A DNA stretch of 22,235 bases from an uncultured Gemmatimonadota bacterium (GCA_946887295.1 CAMPKP010000045.1:1-22235), one strand, 5' to 3'; positions 8,042-16,634 are shown, counted from the first letter of the stretch. Made by a program: numbers and translations. The notes: generated from the letters alone by a model not told the origin.

Positions 8042-8845
8042 GTGTCCTCCTTGGACTTACTGCATCTGGCCCGGATCGCGGCCGAGCGGGCGGCCGAGTA
8101 TCTCCGGGGGGTCGAGCGGCCGTCCGACCCCGGCCGGTGGACCCAGAAGGGAAGCCGGGATTTCGTGACCGAGGTGGATCGGACCGCCGAACGCATCGTC
8201 GCCGAGGTGCTGCTGGCCGCCGAGCCCGGCGCGCGCATCGTAGGCGAGGAATTGCAGCCGGAGGTAGTGACCGGCGGATTGGTATGGATCGTGGATCCGC
8301 TGGACGGCACCACCAACTTCCTGCACGATTTCCCGAGCTATGCGGTATCCATCGCGGGGGCGCTGGACGGAGCGCTGGAGGCGGCGGCGATCGCGGACGT
8401 GCCGAGCGGGGCCACCTATACCGCCTCACGAGGCGGCGGTGCGTGGCTCGGCGATCGGCGGCTCGCCGTGTCGGCCATCGGGGATCCCGCGTTCGCCCTC
8501 ATCGGCACCGGCTACCCGTTCAAGGACACCAGCCGGATCGAGGAGTACTTTCGCCAGTTCAGGCTGGTCGCGGAGCGCACCAGCGGCATGCGGCGCCCGG
8601 GGGCGGCCTCGCTCGACCTGGCGCATGTCGCCGCGGGGAGATTCGACGGGTTCTGGGAGCAGCAGCTCTCCGCCTGGGACATCGCGGCGGGCACGCTGCT
8701 GATCCGCGAGGCGGGCGGCGTCGTGACCGACTTCGCGGGACGGGACGTGGGCATCGAGCACACCGGCGTCGTCGCGGGGAATCCGGCGATCCACGGCTGG
8801 CTTCTGGAACTGATGGGCGCAGATGGCTACGACACGGCGGGCTGA
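8042..8845 (+). CDS. Inositol monophosphatase-family phosphatase
   Basis: Mg2+/Li+-sensitive sugar-phosphate phosphatase family, 267 aa from the GTG at 8042. Metal-site motifs are GEE (68-70), WIVDPLDGTTNF (82-93, ligands D85 and D88) and the C-terminal WDIAAGTLLIREAGG (about 212-226, ligand D213). Substrate could be inositol-1-phosphate, histidinol phosphate, fructose-1,6-bisphosphate or 3'-phosphoadenosine phosphate; the sequence alone does not decide. The start is uncertain: in-frame ATGs at 7991 and 8000 would run antisense into trpS, and GTG 8042 has only a weak AGGG upstream. It is divergent from trpS with about 40 bp between start codons. The cyclodeaminase-like gene follows after 19 nt. 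Confidence 0.9.
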   Translation: MSSLDLLHLARIAAERAAEYLRGVERPSDPGRWTQKGSRDFVTEVDRTAERIVAEVLLAAEPGARIVGEELQPEVVTGGLVWIVDPLDGTTNFLHDFPSYAVSIAGALDGALEAAAIADVPSGATYTASRGGGAWLGDRRLAVSAIGDPAFALIGTGYPFKDTSRIEEYFRQFRLVAERTSGMRRPGAASLDLAHVAAGRFDGFWEQQLSAWDIAAGTLLIREAGGVVTDFAGRDVGIEHTGVVAGNPAIHGWLLELMGADGYDTAG

Positions 8846-8864
8846 ATCGGCCGAGGAGCGACAC

Positions 8865-9524
8865 ATGTCGGATGGCAGCATGCCAACCCGCAGCAGCTCG
8901 ATAGACGAATGGGCCCAGGCCATCGCCCGGCCCAGGATCGCCCCGGCCGGCGGGTCCGCGGCCGCGCTGGCGGGCGTGACCGCCGCCGCGCTGGTCGAGA
9001 TGGTCGCCGCGCTCACCGTCTCCCGCGAGAAGTACGCGCTGGTCCACGAGGAGGCCAAGGCGGCGCGGGCCCGGGCCGAGGGGCTGCGGCAGGAGCTGCT
9101 GATTCTCGCGTCGGCCGACGCCGGGTCGCTCGAGCGCTTCGAGCAGGCGCTGGCGCTTCCGCGGGGGAGCGATGCCGAACGCGAGCTGCGCGAGCGGCGG
9201 AAGCGTTCCGCGCTCCGGGAAGGCGCCGAGATCCAGCGCGATGTCCTGGCTGCCTGTGCCGAGCTGGCGGCGCTGGGTCTCGCGATGGTCGAGCGAGGCC
9301 TCCAGAGCGCCCGCGGCGATGCGGGCACCTCCGTCTTCCTGGCGGCCGGCGCGGCCAGGAGCGCGTACGGGGCGGTCCGGGCGAGCCTGGAGGGTGAGCC
9401 GGCGGGCTCGGAGCTCGAGGGAATCGCCGCGGGCGCGGCGGCGAAGCTGCGCGAGGTGGAGGAAGTCGAGCGGCTGGCCGGACGTCTGCTGGACGACCCG
9501 CCGGAGCAGGTCAGACCGCGGTGA
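8865..9524 (+). CDS. Cyclodeaminase/cyclohydrolase family protein (FTCD-C/FchA type)
   Basis: Helical folate-enzyme family, 219 aa, resembling the C-terminal cyclodeaminase half of formiminotransferase-cyclodeaminase and the stand-alone methenyl-THF cyclohydrolase FchA. The hallmark is PAGGSAAALAGVTAAALVEM (about 27-46), close to the usual PGGGSVAALAGA pattern, and GDAGTSVFLAAGAARSAY (151-168) matches the second conserved segment. Either deamination of formimino-THF or hydrolysis of methenyl-THF is possible. The ATG at 8865 has a GAGGAG ribosome binding site 7 nt upstream and is preferred over an in-frame ATG at 8823 that overlaps the phosphatase. Its 3' end overlaps the convergent map gene by 14 nt. 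Confidence 0.85.
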   Translation: MSDGSMPTRSSSIDEWAQAIARPRIAPAGGSAAALAGVTAAALVEMVAALTVSREKYALVHEEAKAARARAEGLRQELLILASADAGSLERFEQALALPRGSDAERELRERRKRSALREGAEIQRDVLAACAELAALGLAMVERGLQSARGDAGTSVFLAAGAARSAYGAVRASLEGEPAGSELEGIAAGAAAKLREVEEVERLAGRLLDDPPEQVRPR

Positions 9525-10263
9525 GGATCCGCGGCCCGTTGGCGGTGATGGCCACGGTGTGCTCGAAGTGGGCCGAGAGGCTGCCGTCGGTGGTGACCAC
9601 GGTCCACTTGTCGCCGAGGGTCCGGGTCGCGGGGCTTCCCAGGGTGATCATCGGCTCGATGGCCAGCGTCATGCCCTCGAGCAGTCGCGGCCCGCGGCGC
9701 GGCGAGCCGTAGTTGGGAATCTGCGGCTCCTCGTGAAAGCGGCTTCCGATGCCGTGGCCCACCAGCTCCCGCACCACCCCGTATCCCGCCCCTTCCGCGA
9801 CCTGCTGCACCGCGTGCCCGATGTCGCCCACGTGATTCCCCACGCGCGCCTGGGCGATGCCGGCGGCCAGCGAGTCGCGGGTCACCTGCATCAGCCGCTC
9901 GGCTTCCGGGCTGACCTGCCCCACGGGGATCGTTGTGGCGGAGTCCGCGTGGAGCCCCTCGAGCTGCACGCCCACGTCCACGCTGACGATGCTGCCCTCC
10001 GAGAGGGCTCGGCGGGCCGAGGGGATCCCGTGGACGATCTCCGCGTCGATCGAGGTGCAGAGCGTCTTGGGGAACCCGTAGAGACCCTTGAACGACGGCA
10101 CCGCGCCCTCGTGGCCCCGGATGAACTCCTCCGCGGCGGCATCGAGGTCCTCGGTCGTCATCCCGGGGCGCACGATCTCCCGCATCAGCGCGAGCGTGCC
10201 GGCGACGATCCGGCCGGCTCGCGCCATGATCTCGATCTCCCGGGCGGACTTGAGCGTGATCAT
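9511..10263 (-). CDS. map: Type I methionine aminopeptidase
   Basis: Removes the initiator methionine from nascent proteins; 250 aa, normal for the short type I enzyme. The five metal ligands are visible: D96 and D107 (SVDVGVQLEGLHADSA), H170 (GHGIG), E203 (AIEPM) and E234 (FEHT). Catalytic histidines H78 (VHGIP) and H177 (RFHEEP) are also present. The ATG at 10263 overlaps the adk stop in an ATGA arrangement, so it is co-translated with adk. Map is the last gene of the ribosomal cluster here and meets the plus-strand cyclodeaminase-like gene tail to tail. Confidence 0.96.
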   Translation of the reverse strand: MITLKSAREIEIMARAGRIVAGTLALMREIVRPGMTTEDLDAAAEEFIRGHEGAVPSFKGLYGFPKTLCTSIDAEIVHGIPSARRALSEGSIVSVDVGVQLEGLHADSATTIPVGQVSPEAERLMQVTRDSLAAGIAQARVGNHVGDIGHAVQQVAEGAGYGVVRELVGHGIGSRFHEEPQIPNYGSPRRGPRLLEGMTLAIEPMITLGSPATRTLGDKWTVVTTDGSLSAHFEHTVAITANGPRILTAV

Positions 10264-10823
10264 TTGCCCAGCGCGCGCCTCACCCGTGCGGCGATCTCGT
10301 CGATCGTGCCCACCGCGGGAATCCGCCGCACGCCGCCCCGCTGCTCGTACCAGGCGAGGACCGGGGCGGTCTGATCCCGGTAGGCCCGGAGCCGGGTGGC
10401 GACCGCGGCCGGATCGTCGTCGGCCCGCCCCTCGATCGCCCGCCGCCGCTCCAGCCGGGAGAGGATCTCGTCGTCGCTCACGTCGAAGAAGAGGACCGCG
10501 TCCATCTTCCGATTCTTCTCCTTCAGAATCCGCTCCAGGCCCTCGGCCTGGGGGATGGTGCGCACCACGCCGTCGAAGATGACGCCCTTCGACGCCTCCG
10601 GCTTCCCCAGCTCCTCGCGGACCACGCCGAGGATGATATCGTCGCCCACCAGGTGACCGGCTTCCATCACCGACCGGGCCTCCAGGCCGAGCGGGGTCCC
10701 CCGCTTCACGGCGTCCCGGAGGAGGTCACCGGTGGCGAACTTGGGCAGACCCATGGCCTGGCCCAGGATCGCCCCCTGGGTGCCCTTCCCGGCACCGGGC
10801 GGGCCCAGCAGCAGAATGTCCAT
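10260..10823 (-). CDS. adk: Adenylate kinase, short LID form
   Basis: Interconverts 2 ADP with ATP and AMP. The 187-aa protein has P-loop GPPGAGKGTQ (8-17), the AMP-site TGDLLR (31-36), and a short LID around 126-136 (RRRAIEGRADD) with no zinc cysteines, as in short-type enzymes. The AMP-binding motif usually written DGFPRT is DGVVRT here (84-89): the arginine R88 is kept but the Phe-Pro pair is Val-Val, which is unusual. GAGGAG stands 4 nt before the ATG at 10823. Lying between secY and map is the classic position in the spc operon. Confidence 0.96.
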   Translation of the reverse strand: MDILLLGPPGAGKGTQGAILGQAMGLPKFATGDLLRDAVKRGTPLGLEARSVMEAGHLVGDDIILGVVREELGKPEASKGVIFDGVVRTIPQAEGLERILKEKNRKMDAVLFFDVSDDEILSRLERRRAIEGRADDDPAAVATRLRAYRDQTAPVLAWYEQRGGVRRIPAVGTIDEIAARVRRALGK

Positions 10824-10847
10824 GAAGCTCCTCGAGATCGTGAAACG

Positions 10848-10907
10848 AAAAAAGTGAAAAGTGAAAAGGGATGCACCGGCATCCGGTCCTTTTCACCTTT
10901 CACTTTT
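10848..10907 (-). terminator. Long hairpin with T-run between secY and adk
   Basis: Arms 10850-10869 and 10888-10907 are complementary over 20 bp with one mismatch, which becomes a G-U pair in the minus-strand RNA. A second 6-bp dyad (GGATGC/GCATCC, 10869-10884) sits at the tip, and TTTTTT (10853-10848) closes the element in the minus direction. The arms are built from repeated GTGAAAA units. It is positioned to terminate or attenuate transcription from secY into adk; it could also be a dispersed palindromic repeat. Confidence 0.6.
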
Positions 10908-10923
10908 CGCCGCTCACCCCGGT

Positions 10924-12240
10924 TTACATGTAGCGCTGCTGCCGGCCCCGGAACTTGACTCGCCCGGTCTTCATGAAGCCGTCGTACTTGCGCAGCGTGC
11001 GATGCTGCTCGACCTGCGCGATGGTGTCCAGCAGCACGCCGACAACGATCAGGACCGAGGTCCCGCCGAAGCCCGTGTTGGGAATGCCGAACCACTTCGA
11101 GACCAGGATCGGAAGGATCGCGATGCCGGCCAGGAAGAGGCCGCCGGGCAGCGTGATCCGGCCCAGCACGCCGTCGATGTAGTCCGCGGTGCTCGCCCCC
11201 GGTTTCACGCCCGGGATGAACCCACCCTGCTTCTTCAGGTTCTCGGCCAGGTCCACCGAGTTGAAGATGATGGACGTATAGAAGTAGCTGAACAGCAGGA
11301 TCATCGCCGCGAAGGTCAGGTCGTAGGGCAGGCCGCCCGGATTGAAGAACCCGGCGAGGTCCTGCAGCACCGGATTCTGGGTGAAGCTGGCCAGGGTACC
11401 CGGGACGATGATGATGGTCTGGGCGAAGATGATCGGCATCACGCCGGCGGTGATCAGCCGGATCGGGATGAACGTCTTCTGGCCTTCGCGGATCCGGCCC
11501 CGCCCCATCACCTTGCGCGGTATCTGGATGGGGATCCGCCGGGCCGCGATGGTCATGGCCACCACCGCCGCGATCACCAGCACCAGGATGGCCAGGAAGA
11601 TGATGGCCCCGAGCGCGGACACGACGCCGGTGCGGACGAACTGCAGCAGCTGGAGGCTGCCGGGCCACAGCCGCTCGAGAATCGAGAAGGTGATGAGCAA
11701 GCTCATCCCGTTGCCGATCCCCCGCTCGGTGATCTGCTCGCCGAGCCACATGACGAAGATCGCGCCGGCGGTGAGCGTCACCACCATGATGAGGCGGGAC
11801 GCGAAGCCCGGGCTGGTGACGGCCCCGGGGATCGACTCGGTGAACAGCGCGAAGGTGTAGGCCTGGGACAGCGCGATGCCCACGGTCAGGTAGCGGGTCC
11901 ACTGCGTGATCCGCTTCTTGCCGTCCTCGTCCTTCTGCATCTTGCCGATGGACGGCGCGATGCCGCCCGCCAGCTGGAAGATGATGGAGGCCGAGATGTA
12001 GGGCATGATCCCGAGCGCGAACACCGTGGCCCGGGAGAGGCCGCCGCCCAGCGCGTCATACAGCCCGAAGAACCCGGCGGCGGCGGAGTTCCGGATGAAA
12101 TCGGCCAGCGCGGTGACGTTCACGCCCGGCGCGGCGATGTGGGCGCCGATCCGGTAGATCACCAGGATGCCGAGCGTGAAGAGGAGCTTCCGCTTCAGCT
12201 CGTCGTCGATGGCCAGATTGGGGACGCGGGGTGTGGTCAA
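10924..12240 (-). CDS. secY: Protein translocase subunit SecY
   Basis: Central channel of the SecYEG translocon in the inner membrane, 438 aa, with about ten hydrophobic segments across its length. Recognisable landmarks are the N-terminal [18 protein letters not shown] (about 18-35), [19 protein letters not shown] (about 71-89) and [14 protein letters not shown] (170-183), all conserved in SecY. The start is a TTG at 12240, one nucleotide beyond the rplO TAA, with GAGGGG 4 nt upstream. The frame is open to 12336, but that stretch is rplO antiframe and has no membrane character. Coupling to rplO is likely. Confidence 0.95.
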   Translation of the reverse strand: MTTPRVPNLAIDDELKRKLLFTLGILVIYRIGAHIAAPGVNVTALADFIRNSAAAGFFGLYDALGGGLSRATVFALGIMPYISASIIFQLAGGIAPSIGKMQKDEDGKKRITQWTRYLTVGIALSQAYTFALFTESIPGAVTSPGFASRLIMVVTLTAGAIFVMWLGEQITERGIGNGMSLLITFSILERLWPGSLQLLQFVRTGVVSALGAIIFLAILVLVIAAVVAMTIAARRIPIQIPRKVMGRGRIREGQKTFIPIRLITAGVMPIIFAQTIIIVPGTLASFTQNPVLQDLAGFFNPGGLPYDLTFAAMILLFSYFYTSIIFNSVDLAENLKKQGGFIPGVKPGASTADYIDGVLGRITLPGGLFLAGIAILPILVSKWFGIPNTGFGGTSVLIVVGVLLDTIAQVEQHRTLRKYDGFMKTGRVKFRGRQQRYM

Positions 12241-12241
12241 A

Positions 12242-12688
12242 TTACCCCTCGATCTTGCCGCCGGCCGCCTCGATCTTCGCGCGCGCCGACGCGGACAGTG
12301 CCACGCCTCGAACCGTATAGGACCGGTCGGCGTCACCGGTGCCCAGGAGCTTCACCGGCCGATCCGGCTTGCCGATGAGTCCTGCCGAATACAATGTCTC
12401 GGGGCTCACCTCGGTCGCGGCCACTTTCTTCAGCTGCGACAGGTTCACCGCCTGCGCCACCACCTTGAACGGGTTGGTGAAGCCGCGCTTCGGCAGCCGG
12501 CGGTACATCGGCATCTGGCCACCCTCGAACCCGGGATTGGTCGACCCGCCGGTGCGCGCCTTGTGCCCCTTGTGTCCCTTGCCCGAGGTCTTGCCCAGCC
12601 CGGAGCCCGGGCCGCGGCCCACCCGCTTCCGCGGCTGGGTCGAGCCCCGGGAAGGGGCGAGGTTGGACAGGGTGATCTTTTCAGCCAT
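12242..12688 (-). CDS. rplO: 50S ribosomal protein L15
   Basis: Late-assembling 50S protein, 148 aa, normal length. It opens [18 protein letters not shown], has the very basic glycine-rich N-terminal loop [20 protein letters not shown] (21-40), then [15 protein letters not shown] (56-70) and a C-terminal globular domain ending GGKIEG. GGAG stands 7 nt before the ATG. It is 30 nt downstream of rpmD, the widest gap inside the spc part, and one nucleotide upstream of secY. Confidence 0.97.
   Translation of the reverse strand: MAEKITLSNLAPSRGSTQPRKRVGRGPGSGLGKTSGKGHKGHKARTGGSTNPGFEGGQMPMYRRLPKRGFTNPFKVVAQAVNLSQLKKVAATEVSPETLYSAGLIGKPDRPVKLLGTGDADRSYTVRGVALSASARAKIEAAGGKIEG
12245..12250 (-). promoter_or_regulatory. 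Ribosome binding site setting the secY TTG start
   Basis: GAGGGG within the last codons of rplO, followed by TAAT and then TTG on the minus strand. No ATG or GTG lies at a suitable distance in the secY frame, so this site decides the non-standard start. Confidence 0.65.
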
Positions 12689-12718
12689 TTCGTTGCTCCA
12701 AACGTGAACACTAATCGG

Positions 12719-12970
12719 TTACGCCGGCTTGACCTCGATCAGGTGCCGCACCTTGAACAGCATCCCCCGAGCCGAGGCCGTATTGGCCACGCGGACGGTC
12801 TGCTGATGGTGGTGCAGCCCCAGCGCCTCGAGCGTGCGCCGCATGGTCTCGGGATGGCCGATGGTGGACCGGATCTGCTTCACTTCGAGCGTCTTCGCCG
12901 TGTCCTCACTGGGAATCACGGCCGCATGGTGCCGGGGGCCCTGCCGCCCGACCGCCGGATTGCGCCCCAT
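12719..12970 (-). CDS. rpmD: 50S ribosomal protein L30 with N-terminal extension
   Basis: Small 50S protein. The L30 core begins about residue 26 ([12 protein letters not shown]) and runs through the conserved basic segment to IEVKPA. The ATG at 12970 gives 83 aa, about 23 residues longer than a usual 60-aa L30. It is chosen because a GGGGG ribosome binding site in the end of rpsE precedes it and the rpsE TGA is 2 nt away. The extra segment is His/Arg-rich (RQGPRHHA). A GTG 17 codons in would give a nearer-standard length but has no ribosome binding site. Confidence 0.88.
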   Translation of the reverse strand: MGRNPAVGRQGPRHHAAVIPSEDTAKTLEVKQIRSTIGHPETMRRTLEALGLHHHQQTVRVANTASARGMLFKVRHLIEVKPA

Positions 12971-12972
12971 GA

Positions 12973-13668
12973 TCAGGCCCCCTGCCGCGGCTTGTACGCG
13001 ATCTGGTCGAGCTCGACCCCGCGCTCCCGCGCCACCTGCCGGGCCGAGACCAGGCTGGTGAGGCCGTCCATCGTGGCCCGCACCATGTTGTGCGGGTTGG
13101 TGGAGCCGAGGCTCTTGGTGAGGATGTCGGTGATCCCGGCGCACTCCAGCACGGCGCGGACCGGGCCGCCGGCGATCACGCCGGTGCCGGTCGCCGCGGG
13201 CTTGAGCAGGACGCGCCCGGCGCCGTGCCGGCCCACGACCTCGTGCGGAATCGTGGACCCGGTCTTGGGCAGCTCAACCATGGAGCGCTTGGCCGCGTCC
13301 ACCGCCTTGCGGACCGCCTCGGAGACCTCGTTGGCCTTGCCGGTGGCGATCCCGACCTTGCCCTTGCCGTCGCCCACCGCCACGAGGGCGTTGAAGGAGA
13401 ACCGTCGGCCGCCCTTCACCACCTTGGCGACGCGGTTGATGGCGATGACGTTCTCCACGTGATCGCTGGCGTGGTCCCGGTCGCCGCGATCGCGCCGGGG
13501 ACCCCGGCCGCGATCGCCACCGCCGCGTCCACCCCGGCCGCGCGGCCGGTCGGAGCCACCCGACCGCTGCTCGGTCGCCGGGGGTGCCGTCGGCGTCTCG
13601 GCCGGAGCGCCCGCTTCGGGTGCCGTGGTCTGACCGCCGCTCTGCGTTCCTGTCGCCTCGTCCGCCAT
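12973..13668 (-). CDS. rpsE: 30S ribosomal protein S5 with long N-terminal RG-rich extension
   Basis: 30S protein involved in decoding accuracy. The core from about residue 70 is standard: [36 protein letters not shown] and [11 protein letters not shown]. Ahead of it lie some 55 extra residues, first Ala/Thr/Pro/Glu-rich (1-38), then Arg-Gly repeats such as [16 protein letters not shown] (41-56). Total 231 aa against about 165-170 usually. The ATG at 13668 overlaps the rplR TAA by one base (TAATG) and has GGAG 5 nt upstream, so the long form is probably translated. Confidence 0.95.
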   Translation of the reverse strand: MADEATGTQSGGQTTAPEAGAPAETPTAPPATEQRSGGSDRPRGRGGRGGGDRGRGPRRDRGDRDHASDHVENVIAINRVAKVVKGGRRFSFNALVAVGDGKGKVGIATGKANEVSEAVRKAVDAAKRSMVELPKTGSTIPHEVVGRHGAGRVLLKPAATGTGVIAGGPVRAVLECAGITDILTKSLGSTNPHNMVRATMDGLTSLVSARQVARERGVELDQIAYKPRQGA

Positions 13669-14039
13669 TAGAACTCCAATCCGCCTTCGCGCGCGCCCTC
13701 GGCGACCGCCTGGACGCGACCATGGTAACGATAGCCGGCGCGGTCGAACACCACCCGGCTGAATCCCGCCGCCTTCGCCTTCTCCGCCAGCAGCTTGCCC
13801 ACCGCCTTGCCGCGGGCCACCTTGCCGGCGCCATCCACCGCGAGCCCCTCGCTGCCGTCGCCGACCCCGAGGAGAGTGACACCGCGGTCGTCGTCGACCA
13901 GCTGGGCGTAGATGTGCTTGAGGGAGCGGAACACCACCAGCCGCGGGCGCTCCGCCGTGCCCGCCACCTTGCTGCGCACCCGGAGGTGGCGGCGGTAGCG
14001 AAGCTGGATGCGCGTCTTGGGCGCGTGAATCCGGCGCAT
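13668..14039 (-). CDS. rplR: 50S ribosomal protein L18
   Basis: Binds 5S rRNA with L5 and helps load it into the central protuberance; 123 aa. The N-terminus is strongly basic ([18 protein letters not shown]), followed by the conserved [20 protein letters not shown] and the C-terminal [20 protein letters not shown]. The stop overlaps the rpsE start. rplF lies two nucleotides upstream. Confidence 0.96.
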   Translation of the reverse strand: MRRIHAPKTRIQLRYRRHLRVRSKVAGTAERPRLVVFRSLKHIYAQLVDDDRGVTLLGVGDGSEGLAVDGAGKVARGKAVGKLLAEKAKAAGFSRVVFDRAGYRYHGRVQAVAEGAREGGLEF

Positions 14040-14041
14040 GC

Positions 14042-14581
14042 TTACTTGGCTCCTGTCTTGCCCGCCTTGCGGCGGACCTGCTCGCCCTGGTACCGGATGC
14101 CCTTCCCCTTGTAGGGCTCCGGCGGCCGCACGGAGCGGAGCTCCGCGGCGACCTGTCCCACGGCCTCCTTGTCGGCGCCCTCGATCTTGACCGTGGTGTT
14201 GTTCTCCACCGAGATCTTGATCCCCTTGGGTGCCTCGTACTTCACCGGGTGCGAATATCCCACGATCAGGTTCACCCCGTACGGCTTCGCCTCGGCCTTG
14301 TAGCCGACCCCCTGGATCTCGAGGGTCTTGCTGAAGCCCTTCGACACCCCATCGACCATGTTCTGGACCAGGGTGCGGGTGAGGCCGTGGAGCGCCTTGT
14401 GGCGCTTTTCCTCGCTGGGGCGCTCGACGGTGAACTGCCCGTCGGCCAGCGCCAGCTTCATCTCGTGATGGAGCGTACGGCGCAGCTCGCCCCGCGGGCC
14501 CTTGACGGCCACGGTGCTCCCCTGGAGATCGATCGCGACGCCCTTGGGCACCGCGATCGGCTTCTTGCCGATTCGCGACAT
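14042..14581 (-). CDS. rplF: 50S ribosomal protein L6
   Basis: 50S protein near the factor-binding site, 179 aa, two repeats of the L6 fold. It opens [15 protein letters not shown], carries [19 protein letters not shown] in the hinge region and ends with the diagnostic [16 protein letters not shown] segment (about 151-166). AGGGGAGG precedes the ATG at 14581. The gene is 10 nt downstream of rpsH. Confidence 0.97.
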   Translation of the reverse strand: MSRIGKKPIAVPKGVAIDLQGSTVAVKGPRGELRRTLHHEMKLALADGQFTVERPSEEKRHKALHGLTRTLVQNMVDGVSKGFSKTLEIQGVGYKAEAKPYGVNLIVGYSHPVKYEAPKGIKISVENNTTVKIEGADKEAVGQVAAELRSVRPPEPYKGKGIRYQGEQVRRKAGKTGAK

Positions 14582-14591
14582 ACGGCCTCCC

Positions 14592-14987
14592 CTACCAGAC
14601 GACGGCGAGCAGCTCGCCGCCCAGGTTGGCGCTGCGCGCCTCGCGGTCCGTCATCAACCCCTTCGGGGTCGAGACGATCGCCATCCCCAGGCCGTTCTTC
14701 ACCCGGGGCAGCTCGCGGCATTTCACGTAGCGGCGGAGGCCCGGGGTGGAGACCCGGCGAAGCTCCCGGATAACGGGCAGCTCGTTGTGGTACTTCAGGT
14801 ACAACCGCAGCACGCCATGCGCGCCGTCATCGAGGAGCTTGTAGTCCGCGATGTAGTGGTTGTCCCGGAGCAGCCGGGCGACCTCGGTCTTCACCTTGGA
14901 CACCGGGATGTCCACACGGCGGTGTCCCGCGGAGCACGCGTTGCGGATGCGGGTCAGCATGTCCGCGACGGGATCTGTCAGGCTCAT
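14592..14987 (-). CDS. rpsH: 30S ribosomal protein S8
   Basis: Primary 16S rRNA-binding protein, 131 aa, and in E. coli the translational repressor of the spc operon. It opens MSLTDPVADMLTRIRNA and ends with conserved STPKGLMTDREAR and GGELLAVVW. The ATG at 14987 is preferred because AAGGGG lies about 8 nt upstream; an in-frame start at 15053 would add 22 residues overlapping rpsN. Whether S8 autoregulates here cannot be told from the sequence. Confidence 0.96.
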   Translation of the reverse strand: MSLTDPVADMLTRIRNACSAGHRRVDIPVSKVKTEVARLLRDNHYIADYKLLDDGAHGVLRLYLKYHNELPVIRELRRVSTPGLRRYVKCRELPRVKNGLGMAIVSTPKGLMTDREARSANLGGELLAVVW

Positions 14988-15000
14988 TCCATCGTTCCCC

Positions 15001-15186
15001 TTACCAGCTGGCCTTGCGCACGCCCGGGATTTCTCCCCTGAGGGCGAGCTCACGGAAACAGATGCGGCAGAGGCCGAACTTCCGCAGCACCGCGCGGGCG
15101 CGGCCGCAACGCTGACAGCGCCGCACCCCCCGCACCTTGAATTTCGGAGTACGCTTGGCTCGTTCGATCCAGGCGGTTTTTGCCAT
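15001..15186 (-). CDS. rpsN: 30S ribosomal protein S14, zinc-binding type (rpsZ-like)
   Basis: Short 61-aa S14 of the zinc-containing (C+) class. Cysteines C24, C27, C40 and C43 form the CxxC...CxxC zinc site (CQRC and CRIC). It opens [19 protein letters not shown] and ends IPGVRKASW, both typical. The ATG directly abuts the rplE TAA (TAAATG). Confidence 0.97.
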   Translation of the reverse strand: MAKTAWIERAKRTPKFKVRGVRRCQRCGRARAVLRKFGLCRICFRELALRGEIPGVRKASW

Positions 15187-15879
15187 TTACGCTACCCTCT
15201 GCGGCGTCTCGCCGCGGAACGGCCACCCCAGCTCGCGCAGCAGCGCCATCGCCAGGTCGTCGCGACTGGTGGAGGTCACCAAGGTGATGTCCATCCCGTG
15301 GATCTTTTCCACCTTGTCGTAGTCGATCTCCGGGAAGATCATCTGCTCCTTGATCCCGAAGGTGTAGTTGCCGCGGCCGTCGAAGCTCCGGTTGGGCAGT
15401 CCGCGGAAGTCCCGGATCCGGGGGATCGCCAGATTGATGAAGCGATCCAGAAACTCGTACATCCGGGCGCCGCGGAGCGTCACGAACGCGCCCACCGGCA
15501 TGCCCGCCCGGAGGCCGAAGTTCGCGATGGCCTTCTTGGCCCGGGTGATCATCGCCTTCTGGCCGGTGATCACGCTCAGCTCCTCGACCGCGGACTCGAG
15601 CTGCTTGGGATTCTTGCTGGCCTCGCCCATCCCCACGTTGAGAACGATCTTCTCCAGCCGCGGCACCTGGTGCGGGTTGGCGAGCCCGAACTCCTTGGCC
15701 AGCTTGGGCCGCACCGTCTGCAGGTAGTACGTCTGCAGCCGCGGCGCGCCCTCGCGGGCCTTCGGCTCGTGATCCACCGCCGCCCCGCCGGCGCCGCCCT
15801 TGTCCTTGCCCTTGCCGCCCTTGGGCGCGCCCTGCTGGGCCTTGGGGGCCTTGGGCGCCTTCTCTTTCGCGTCCGCCAT
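15187..15879 (-). CDS. rplE: 50S ribosomal protein L5 with Lys/Gly/Ala-rich N-terminal extension
   Basis: Binds 5S rRNA and contacts P-site tRNA. The core starts at about residue 46 ([19 protein letters not shown]) and includes [34 protein letters not shown] and [20 protein letters not shown]. Residues 1-45 are an extra lysine-, glycine- and alanine-rich segment, giving 230 aa rather than about 180. The ATG at 15879 has AGGAG 9 nt upstream. A GTG two codons earlier overlaps the rplX stop (GTGA) but would be only 3 nt from that AGGAG, so the ATG is preferred. Confidence 0.95.
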   Translation of the reverse strand: MADAKEKAPKAPKAQQGAPKGGKGKDKGGAGGAAVDHEPKAREGAPRLQTYYLQTVRPKLAKEFGLANPHQVPRLEKIVLNVGMGEASKNPKQLESAVEELSVITGQKAMITRAKKAIANFGLRAGMPVGAFVTLRGARMYEFLDRFINLAIPRIRDFRGLPNRSFDGRGNYTFGIKEQMIFPEIDYDKVEKIHGMDITLVTSTSRDDLAMALLRELGWPFRGETPQRVA

Positions 15880-15881
15880 CG

Positions 15882-16262
15882 TCACCGGCTCCTGGGAATC
15901 GGCTGGTCCGACTTCACGGCGATGCGCTCGACCGTGCCGTCGGCGTCGATCCGGCGGCGCACACGGGTCGGCTCACCGCTCGAGGGATCGAGCAGCATCG
16001 CCTTCGAGTGATGGATCGGCGCCTCCCGCTCCACGATTCCGCCTTCGGCGTTCGGGGAGGCGCGGAGATGCCGCTTCACCAGGTTCACGCCCTGGATCTT
16101 GATCCGGCCGGTCTTGGGGAAGACCTGGAGCACCCTGCCCTGCTTCCCCTTGTCGTCGCCCGAGATCACCTGGACGGTGTCGCCCCTGGTGATCCTGAGC
16201 CGGTGCCGCACCGGCGGCTTCCGGCGGATCCGCTTGGCCTTCTTGTATACGAGCGGCTTCAT
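15882..16262 (-). CDS. rplX: 50S ribosomal protein L24
   Basis: Assembly-initiator protein of the 50S subunit. The KOW motif is in [20 protein letters not shown] (24-43), followed by GINL-like [12 protein letters not shown] and [16 protein letters not shown]. It has 126 aa with a basic 20-residue N-terminal lead ([16 protein letters not shown]), somewhat longer than the usual L24 of about 105 aa. It follows the rplN stop by one nucleotide less its own start context (TAGCATG). Confidence 0.95.
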   Translation of the reverse strand: MKPLVYKKAKRIRRKPPVRHRLRITRGDTVQVISGDDKGKQGRVLQVFPKTGRIKIQGVNLVKRHLRASPNAEGGIVEREAPIHHSKAMLLDPSSGEPTRVRRRIDADGTVERIAVKSDQPIPRSR

Positions 16263-16263
16263 G

Positions 16264-16632
16264 CTACAGCACCTCCGGCGCGAGCGAGACGATCTTCATG
16301 TAGCGCTTCTCGCGCAGCTCGCGCGCGACCGGGCCGAAGATGCGGGTGGCCCGCGGCTCCCCGGCGTCGTTGATCAGGACCGCGGCGTTCTCGTCGAAGC
16401 GGATGTAGGAGCCGTCCTTGCGCCGGGTCTCCTTGGCCGTCCGCACGATGACCGCCTTGGCCACGTCGCCCTTCTTCACCTGCCCCGTGGGGATCGCGTC
16501 CTTGATGGCCACCACGACGGTGTCGCCCAGGCCGGCGTAGCGCCGCTTGCTCCCGCCCAGCACCCGGATCACCAGCGCCTTCCTGGCGCCCGAGTTGTCG
16601 GCGATGCGGAGAATCGATTCCTGTTGCACCAT
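16264..16632 (-). CDS. rplN: 50S ribosomal protein L14
   Basis: Highly conserved 50S protein at the subunit interface, 122 aa, exactly the usual length. It opens [20 protein letters not shown] and has [44 protein letters not shown] and the C-terminal [25 protein letters not shown] pattern. It is two nucleotides downstream of rpsQ. Confidence 0.98.
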   Translation of the reverse strand: MVQQESILRIADNSGARKALVIRVLGGSKRRYAGLGDTVVVAIKDAIPTGQVKKGDVAKAVIVRTAKETRRKDGSYIRFDENAAVLINDAGEPRATRIFGPVARELREKRYMKIVSLAPEVL

Positions 16633-16634
16633 GG

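Noticed and set aside
8002..8316. 105-residue N-terminal extension of trpS
   Set aside because: It is the antisense of the phosphatase gene and has no TrpRS similarity; TrpRS proteins start just before the RIFSGIQPSG segment. Only the 12-residue TTG version remains possible.
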